Source: Tipula vernalis (taxonomy: Eukaryota; Arthropoda; Insecta; Diptera; Tipulidae). From it: DNA of 64,000 nucleotides. The notes under the pieces were generated by a model. That model searched no databases. It saw only the letters and a list, made by a program, of their open reading frames with translations, and had not been told where the DNA came from. The stretch is taken from NCBI GenBank assembly GCA_958295665.1, contig OY282560.1, forward strand, positions 24,325,653 through 24,389,652, written 5' to 3'. Below are positions 57,301-64,000 of the stretch, one piece after another (positions within the stretch are counted from its first letter, which is position 1; every line of letters begins with the position of its first letter). The position numbers and the translations under genes were made by a program.

Positions 57301-60300
57301 CTCTCCCCTCAAAGCCCAAAAATTGTTTGAAAAAAATTCAAACCGATCAAGCCGTTTCAAGATACGGTGAGTACATACTTACAGACAGACATCCAAACAT
57401 CCAGTCATCCAAACAGATGCACTTTCAAAATATCGAGAAAAGTGGTTTTGGACAAAAAGATTAAAGCCAGTTTTAACAGAATTTCAGTAACTTTGATCCA
57501 TGCGGACCAAGGTAAATGGCCTTTACGGTTAACACTTGTAAATCAAAGTAGTAGATCAAAAAATGAAACAACCTACAAGAAACTTGCAAATTTACATCCA
57601 ACAATCCCATTGCATTAGTTCTTCTGCAAAATACAGAAACCACCACTGTATGTGCGGTCGACGTAAACAAATCATGCAATACTATCAATTCAAGTTTTGC
57701 ATCTCCAAAATTGTGAGATTTATTCGGACTATATATGTACATTTCAACACTTTTAGGTGCAAGTAGGGCCAAGAACCGACGATTTTCAAATGAGTGTCTT
57801 TTTAAATCATAATGGTCGCATTCCGCCTAAAATTGTGACGATGTTTTAGTATAACCAAAAAAAGTGTCATGATCATTTAGTTGTTTAACTTCACGAAACG
57901 AAGATAACTGACGTCTCAGCAGATCATTTAATTAATTTGTCTTTATTTTTATTTATAATGAGCCAATTCTTTATATTTAAACAAATTATTTTTTTGGTAT
58001 AGGGTTCTTTATTTTTTGCAGATTTAAGCTTGAGCTTTCAATGATCTAGAATTGAGAAAATTTATTTAATTTGTCTTTATTTCCAAAATGTCGAAAAATT
58101 ATTTGAAAGCCTTCAGATTCAGTGTTAAAATGAAGGCCAAATAATTAAATGCAATAATAGTCGAGCAGAATTAGGGTTTATAAACGAAATAAATTGTGCA
58201 AAAGTGCCATTTAGTAAATTACTCACTTGTTTTGCAATTTAGGAAAAATATTTAACGCCAAAGTTGTTCTATGGGAAATTTCCTTAAGTTGTGAAAATTT
58301 CTTCTTACTTATTTATCATTTGTATAAGCTCGATTTTTCCCATATTCTGGCTGGACTATAAACTGTGTTTGGTTCACTGTCGTAAATATCGAAAAAAGTC
58401 TTATACAATTGGAATTGTGTTTACGCAAATTACGCATTGTTTAATATTTTGTCTCCATGAAGTTTGCATCCCTTTCCAACACTAATCGATAGGTAGTTTT
58501 TGTTAATAATTTCAATCCTTCAGATTTCAATTGACATATCGCTAGGTGCGTGGATTTATTCCCATTCCGAAAATTTATAGCTTTTAGTTAAACGCTTTTA
58601 TATATGTTTACATAGATATTTTGAGAAAATTTTGATTTGCCAATTTTTCGATATTTGATCAACGACCTGTGAGAGAATACAAATGTAGCCTTAAAGTTTC
58701 TACTTATAGCGAACACAATATTGAAATTATTTATAAATTGTTAGGTTTTAATATTTTAAAAAAATTAATTCTTTTTCTTTAATTAAGATTAGCTAGGTAC
58801 AATTTTTATTAATAACAGTTATTACAATTTACTGGACCTCGATGACTTTGCGGTACTGTAAATAAATTAAATTAATTAATTAAATTTAGATATTAGTATA
58901 CTAAGACCGCAGCGAAATGTTTACCTCGGCATATAAAAATTAAATTCTCCGTACAAACAATATCGGCCAATTTCCAGTTATTTCCTTGCCACAAAAATAA
59001 ACACTTTTCATATTGAGACATATCTGGATCACCCGGATTCCAGTCAGCATAAATAACCGGCATACCAGTATTCTCCCAGTAATACGTTTTATCTTCAGGG
59101 AATCGTATGCCACTAGTCCAAATCGAGCTTGACGCGATACTTGAATCATTTTGGTGAACTTGACGAAAAACCTCCAAAATTTTGCGATATTCACGCTCAT
59201 CTGGTACGTCGATTAATTGATTGCCATAAAAAGCACAAAATCGTGATGCCTCCCACCAGTTTGCCTGTATACATATAAATGATTAATTAATTATTCAACA
59301 ATAAATAATGACAGCTACATACCTGTAATGGATGGCTAATGTAATAGTCGCTGATATAATAACCCGAATTTACGAATTGTACGCAAATTATAAGTGTACA
59401 TACGAGTACAAAACCAACAGTTGACTTCATTTCAGACGATAATTTTACTAATGAACATATTGTATAACAAAATGTTTGCTTTTATACAGCACCAAACAGC
59501 TTGATTAGTTTTTGTGATATCACTACCAAATTGTTGTATGCACGGCATCCCGGATATTGTTACTTTTCCAATGTGATAAAATATAAATGTTTAATTTTTT
59601 TTTGTGGTTATATGATTTTGATTAATAAAAGTTTCCTAAAATTGTGGATTTATCAAAAATATTAGTGTTGCTGTTTTCTGTAAAATCCAAACAATTTATC
59701 TTTGCTATGTTTCTGATTTTTCACATATCTAAATGAGCAGATTTTAGTGTATAAGAAGGAATAAATAGGAAATGTACACCTCCAAGATTTCTTTATTTGG
59801 GGGAGGGGTGAGGGGGTTTCTGGAAATCGGCCATAAATGTCTTTAAATCGTATTTCAAACGTGTGATTGAAAATCAAATCCTGTTTTATAATCAATTAAG
59901 GACTCTTGCCATTCAATTCGAGGCGCTTAATGAATCTCGATCCTTTGACTGCCCTGTCATTTGATCCAAATGAACGTCAGATTATTGCGGCTTTTTGAAA
60001 GAAATTTATTAACTTCGTGAATTCAAAAAATCATTTTGGTAAAACCATTGAATCGGTTGTACTCTTCGAAATTTATTTTATTTAAATCATTTATTTATGT
60101 AGTTATGAAATTATTTCAAATGGGCTTTCGTGTAGTAATTGTAAAATTACTTAGGTTAATAATTTAAAATTAAATGTAACATTTTTTTGTAGATGTAAGA
60201 TAATAAATCATTGTAACTCATTGAAAGTCTATCTTTTCAACAAATGATGTACTCAATAAATTAGAGGGTGTAGCTTGGCAGTATTCAATCAACCCACTGT

Positions 60301-60443
60301 AATTATGAATTTAGCTCTACCAAGCGCAACTAATAAAACGGATGAACGAATAATACATGAAAAATATGGTAAACATAAAAATTGTGTCATAAGCGTAGCT
60401 AACAATTTGTTTCATTTAAATTGGGGCTACATAAATACCGATA
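54381..60443. repeat. Duplicated segment H2 (6063 bp)
   Basis: Direct copy of 40728-46790, bounded by the right TIR of P2 and the left TIR of P3. Scattered single-base differences and tiny indels are the rule (for example ACTCCTTAAT against ACTCTTTAAT). The 3' end of the lectin gene is far more different. The same AT-rich, non-genic content and dispersed repeats as H1 are present (tract 54424-55175; repeats 55179-55379 and 55882-56059). Confidence 0.95.
58893..59430 (-). CDS. Secreted C-type lectin, copy 2 (diverged ligand half)
   Basis: My model is complement(join(58893..59264, 59323..59430)), 159 residues, with the same 58-bp intron and phase as copy 1. The signal peptide and the first half (through IRFPEDKTYYWENTGMPVIY) differ from copy 1 by only a few residues. 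The C-terminal half reads ADWNPGDPDMSQYEKC, LFLWQGNNWKLADIVC and LIFICRGKHF. Copy 1 has KLGEPTMT, CLWKGNNWKFRDYFC and WTFMCRSKYF at these places. The four structural Cys are kept and the extra Cys of copy 1 is Phe. GDPD is a different calcium/sugar-loop motif. The frame is intact, so both copies may be functional with different ligands. Confidence 0.88.
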
Positions 60444-60560
60444 GGGGGAGGTGGAGCAAACGCAAGCATTTTTTAATTTTTCTTAATAAAACATTTAAAA
60501 AGGCGAGATTTGCAAGTTCCGGTATATCGTAGATTATAATTAACTTCCCCGGATTAGTTA
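60444..60560 (-). mobile_element. Pogo-like element copy P3, truncated
   Basis: The left TIR GGGGGAGGTGGAGCAA (one mismatch to P2) preceded by TA begins the copy, which follows P2 closely for 117 bp. After GGATTAGTTA the sequence changes to CACTGAGAGAAAATG, a different repeat. The transposase remainder is not found beyond it. Confidence 0.85.
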
Positions 60561-61020
60561 CACTGAGAGAAAATGTTGATTGAATTAACAAAAAAATAGG
60601 TAATTTCAACACTTTCCGTCTTTGATTTTCAGCCAAAAATAAAGTTGTCCAATTTATTATAATAATGATTAAAACTACAATACTTATTTATTGTAAATTC
60701 AATATATAAATTGTAATTATTGTAGAATTTACAAAAAATTTGTACTTTTAGTAAAATCAACAAATAAATGATCAAAATGGTAAAATTTACAAATAAATTG
60801 TAATAATAGTAAATTCGACAAATAAATTGCACTTTTAGTAAAACCAACAAATAAATTGTAAGGTCAACAATTTAAATGTTAATCTTTAATGGATTACTAT
60901 TTTAGTTGTTGAACTTACAATTTATTTGATGGTTTTACAAAACCCACAATTTATTTATCCTTGCGGTTTAATTACCGGTTATTTGAAATTGAAATCATAT
61001 TTCTAATCATTAAATTTTGA
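60561..61020. repeat. Unclassified repeat with CACTGAGAGAAAA end
   Basis: It starts CACTGAGAGAAAA at the P3 junction. Inside, ACAAATAAATTG-type units recur at about 60757-60860 and the complementary CAATTTATTTG at about 60915-60960, so it is partly self-complementary. A possible right end TTTTGAGTGTA lies near 61015, only a weak match to the left end. It could be a MITE-like insertion that truncated P3. No protein. Confidence 0.45.
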
Positions 61021-61608
61021 GTGTAGAAGAAAATAAAACCGCGTTTAATTACATATTTTAAATTGGTCTTCGGTGTAAAATAAAACACTATGTATTTCAG
61101 TTTAATTGTTTTTAAATCTTTATTATTAAACAAATTAAGTTCTTCTTATTTAGTTAGTATAAATTTTGTATTCAAATTTTCGTAATTCAGGTTTTTCAAT
61201 AACTTAATTAAAAATATTATATACGTATAAATTATTATATTATTTAATTAGCAAACTAACAATAATATTAAAGTAATACTAGAAATAAGTAAGTTTAGCA
61301 TATGAGCAACTATTTGTTAGCTTATGCAAATTGATTGGAGGATATTTGAAATCTTCTATAAAATTTATGTTAAAACTGTTAAAGATTTTATCTCCTACAT
61401 GAAAACAATTATAATGTTCGTCATATCCTAAAATTTCATAAACTGTAGGTACATATTAAAACAATTTTTGTATTTACTTTAAACATATTTTCTATTTGAA
61501 ATATATTTTCAAGACTACTTTCTTTGAATATATAATTATTTTTAGTGTATTTAGTTCCTTTGAACACAACAGATTCTATATCATTGTAATGTTTATCAAT
61601 GTCAAAAA
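61021..61608. other. AT-rich sequence, no gene seen
   Basis: No supported frame or repeat. It separates the P3-linked repeat from the Jockey-type element. Confidence 0.4.
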
Positions 61609-61833
61609 ATGGGGGGTAAGGGGCGCCGGTTTAGATGGTCTTATTATACTAGCCCAAATGCCAACCTCACCTGCACGTGGTACTTCCTGCTAATTAACTA
61701 ACGAGGCTCTGGCGACCGAGATACGGCGGAATAACCGACTACCGAGAACATAGCAAATGATGTTCTCTTCAATGACCCACTACCAACTTGTACTGGTTAG
61801 GTTGGTAGTTGATACATAACCAGTTTTAAAGCA

Positions 61834-63381
61834 ATGAGTTCAACGCAAAAAGGAAACAATACCCCAGGTGGTAAACCAACTACCCAGTTGGCTAATCCAC
61901 CCTCTTACGAGGCTGGCTCAATGGATTCTGGGGTGAGCCAATCATTGCTAAACCCATTCGAAAGAAGTTCAATGTTGTTAAGATCACCAAACAATCATAC
62001 TAACTCTGCAAATCAGCAGAAAGACGAAAACGCTGAACTCTGTCGAAAACTCAGTGAAGTAGAGGTACTTTTAACGCAATTAAGAAGCGAAATTGAAAAG
62101 CTGAAAAAAGAAAATGAAGAATTGAAGAAGCCCAAACCAATGGAGATTTCTGAAAACCCGCTAACTTGTTATAATGAAACAAGTACTCACACTAGTTATA
62201 ACAATGAGTTCCATACTGATGAAGAGGATCTCATGAGAGAAACAGATTGGGTACTGAAAAGGAAGAAAAGACCTACCAAAAAACGAAAAGCAGAATTCTC
62301 GCCTGAAGTTGGAGATCATTCGCAAGCTAATGTATTAGTAACTGGTGATACTAATACCAAACCAACTCACCAGCAACAGCAACAAAAGGTTGTACCGAAA
62401 GAAAAGGCTCCTCCGCCAATTAATGTAATCGGCATAACAGAATTTGCAAGTATACAATCTATAATGAAATCAGTGACAGCTAAGGAATATAGAGTAGTGT
62501 CACTAAACAATAACGTGTGGAAAATCAATACACCAGATTCCGACACATATAGAGCTCTAGCAACAAAGCTCAATGCGGAAGGTAAAGAATGGTTCACATA
62601 CGAAGATAAAAACGAACGCGCAATTAAGGTTATGGCCAGAGGCCTTCATCCAACGTGTACGAAGGAGGACATAATTGAGGACCTAAAGGCAAGAGATCTG
62701 CAAATAGAAGATGCAGTAAACATCCTAAAACGAGAGAGAGGTGAGAACAATCAAGTCAAAAAAAGGGGGCTTCCACTCTTCATGCTTACGTTTAACAAAA
62801 AGGAGAAAGTTGAAAACATCTTCAACATCAAAGCAATTCTCAACATGAGGGTTAAAATAGAACCGCTTAAGAAAAACACGAGGCTAATACCTCAATGCAA
62901 AAAATGCCAAGGTTTCAATCACACGCAAAAATATTGCAGACGGGAGCCAAGATGCGTAAAATGTGCTGGAAAACACAACGCTAAAGAGTGTACAGAAAGT
63001 AGAAACACCCCTGCAAGATGTATAAACTGTAAAGGGCATCATCCTGCAAATTATAGAGGCTGTGAAGTAGCCAAAGAACTTCAAAGACTAAGAAACAAAA
63101 CGCATCAGTTTCCTCAAAACCCTAGGGTTACCAGAGAAGAGAAACCAACTAAAACCCAAGCGGAGCCAAAACCGCCAGGTATTGGTACAGAGCGGAAAAG
63201 TTACTCACAAATTGTACAGCAATCATCTAATGCTACGAATGATAATCCCCTTGAAAGGATTTGTCGAAGCATAGAAGCCATAAATATAAGGCTAGCAAAG
63301 CAAGAACGTGGTCTAGAAGCTTTATATAAGCGTCTAGATATGCATCAAACCTTGAACGAGGCAACAGCCCTCATATACTAA
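61834..63381 (+). CDS. Jockey-type ORF1 (Gag-like nucleic-acid-binding protein)
   Basis: 515 residues without interruption. An N-terminal polar region is followed by a coiled coil at about 65-105 (AELCRKLSEVEVLLTQLRSE). A basic patch (KRKKRPTKKRKAE) comes next, then a PRE_C2HC-like domain (about 190-350, including VMARGLHPTCTKEDIIEDL). Three CCHC-type zinc knuckles end the core: CKKCQGFNHTQKYC, CVKCAGKHNAKEC and CINCKGHHPANYRGC (about 355-410). A Pro/Thr-rich tail and a short C-terminal helix follow. The protein would coat element RNA and localise the complex. ORF2 begins two bases after its stop codon, suggesting reinitiation or coupled translation. Confidence 0.92.
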   Translation: MSSTQKGNNTPGGKPTTQLANPPSYEAGSMDSGVSQSLLNPFERSSMLLRSPNNHTNSANQQKDENAELCRKLSEVEVLLTQLRSEIEKLKKENEELKKPKPMEISENPLTCYNETSTHTSYNNEFHTDEEDLMRETDWVLKRKKRPTKKRKAEFSPEVGDHSQANVLVTGDTNTKPTHQQQQQKVVPKEKAPPPINVIGITEFASIQSIMKSVTAKEYRVVSLNNNVWKINTPDSDTYRALATKLNAEGKEWFTYEDKNERAIKVMARGLHPTCTKEDIIEDLKARDLQIEDAVNILKRERGENNQVKKRGLPLFMLTFNKKEKVENIFNIKAILNMRVKIEPLKKNTRLIPQCKKCQGFNHTQKYCRREPRCVKCAGKHNAKECTESRNTPARCINCKGHHPANYRGCEVAKELQRLRNKTHQFPQNPRVTREEKPTKTQAEPKPPGIGTERKSYSQIVQQSSNATNDNPLERICRSIEAINIRLAKQERGLEALYKRLDMHQTLNEATALIY

Positions 63382-63382
63382 A

Positions 63383-64000
63383 ATGAGCAGATCACTAAGA
63401 ATTGTCACCTGGAACGCGAACGGACTAGCGCAACATGTTCCAGAGCTAGAAATTTTTCTAAATTTAGAAAAAATAGATATCTGCCTTATATCGGAGAGCC
63501 ATTTGACAAAAACATCATTTATTAAAATACGTGATTATGAATGTTACCATGCTGTTCACCCAGGAGGAAAACCCAGAGGAGGATCAACAGTAATAGTGAA
63601 AAAGAGTCTCAAACACTATGAAGAACCTAGTATAGAAGAGGAAAGTATGCAAGTTAAAACCATAAAAGTTGAAACTAACAATAATAATGAATACAGTATT
63701 TCCTCTATCTACTGCCCTCCACGCTATAATCTAAACAAAGAAGATTATAATAGACTCTTTAGATCACTAGGATCCAATTTTATTATTGGTGGTGACTTTA
63801 ATGCAAAAAACACCTATTGGGGATCAAGACTTACAACCCATAAAGGAAAAGAGCTATTCGAAGCCGGACGAATAAATAACTGCGAGTTCCACTCTGGAGG
63901 TAAACCGACATACTGGCCTGCTGATATAAATAAAATACCAGATCTCATTGATTTTTATGTAACGAAAGGGATCTTCGAGGATTACATGCACATCGAAAAC
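63383..64000 (+). CDS. Jockey-type ORF2, N-terminal endonuclease (partial, runs off window)
   Basis: 206 codons are visible and open. MSRSLRIVTWNANGL, DICLISESHLT, SSIYCPPRYN, NFIIGGDFNAKNTYWGSR, GRINNCEFHSGGKPTYW and PDLIDFYVTKG are the ordered motifs of the apurinic-type endonuclease of Jockey-clade elements (N of WNANG, E of SES, D/N of GDFNAKN). The enzyme nicks target DNA; the RT domain would follow beyond base 64000. The start ATG at 63383 lies one base after the TAA of ORF1. Confidence 0.92.
   Translation, partial: MSRSLRIVTWNANGLAQHVPELEIFLNLEKIDICLISESHLTKTSFIKIRDYECYHAVHPGGKPRGGSTVIVKKSLKHYEEPSIEEESMQVKTIKVETNNNNEYSISSIYCPPRYNLNKEDYNRLFRSLGSNFIIGGDFNAKNTYWGSRLTTHKGKELFEAGRINNCEFHSGGKPTYWPADINKIPDLIDFYVTKGIFEDYMHIEN

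Larger units (their letters stand above)
61609..64000 (+). mobile_element. Jockey-type non-LTR retrotransposon, 5' part
   Basis: A GC-richer 5' region (about 61609-61833) leads to a complete ORF1 and the beginning of ORF2, which runs off the window. The left limit is estimated from the change in base composition near GGGGGGTAAGGGGCGCCGG. Both reading frames are uninterrupted here, suggesting a recent copy. Confidence 0.8.

Overview
The window looks like a chromosomal piece of a dipteran genome. It is AT-rich and full of nested transposons. Its host-type genes have short introns of about 55-65 bp with GTAAGT/GTATGT-type donors, and the gene and element content (C-type lectins, a TMBIM/Lifeguard protein, BEL/Pao, Jockey, R1-like, Tc1 and pogo-like elements) fits a fly. 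A 200-N gap (29260-29459) shows it is a draft scaffold. Species was not determined.

Layout. 1-1131: 3' end and LTR of a BEL/Pao element. 1140-1830: simple and degenerate repeats with a long hairpin. 2329-9035: an old R1-like non-LTR element on the minus strand, interrupted by a heavily decayed BEL/Pao element (3013-8022). 9138-9998: a three-exon TMBIM/Lifeguard-type membrane protein gene (minus), the clearest ordinary host gene. 10307-14713: further non-LTR and Tc1 remnants and a foldback repeat. 15098-16243: a satellite array with alternating monomers. 16437-17100: a decayed non-LTR ORF1. 17888-17983: a heat-shock-type promoter with no recognisable coding sequence behind it. 18411-20185: a 44-bp-TIR element and a broken pogo/Tigger-like transposase. 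22720-24350: a decayed reverse transcriptase (minus). 26954-27577: an intronless stand-alone NYN/Regnase-like protein gene.

29600-36330 is the most unusual block. On the minus strand a zinc-finger, TNP2-like transposase-type gene (33756-36245) lies 195 bp upstream of a six-exon SAM-domain gene (31541-33560) whose splice phases all agree. The two appear to be the partners of one two-gene DNA transposon. Downstream of the SAM gene its last exon has been amplified into a tandem array of roughly 330-bp units, each carrying its own splice acceptor and donor.

38227-39312 is a 181-bp satellite. From 39910 to 60560 there is a direct duplication: a 6063-bp segment containing a secreted C-type lectin gene occurs twice (40728-46790 and 54381-60443), bounded by three copies of a short pogo-like element with TIR GGGGGAGGTGGGGCAA. 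The middle pogo copy carries a young BEL/Pao element (47313-54066, with TSD CACTT and near-identical LTRs) whose gag-pol frame is open except for one TGA. The duplicated lectins differ strongly only in their C-terminal ligand-binding half. 61609-64000 is the 5' part of a Jockey-type element (complete ORF1, start of ORF2), running off the window.

Cooperating genes that can be proposed are the two-gene transposon pair and the gag-pol/Jockey retroelement functions. The host genes (TMBIM, NYN, lectins) are separate.
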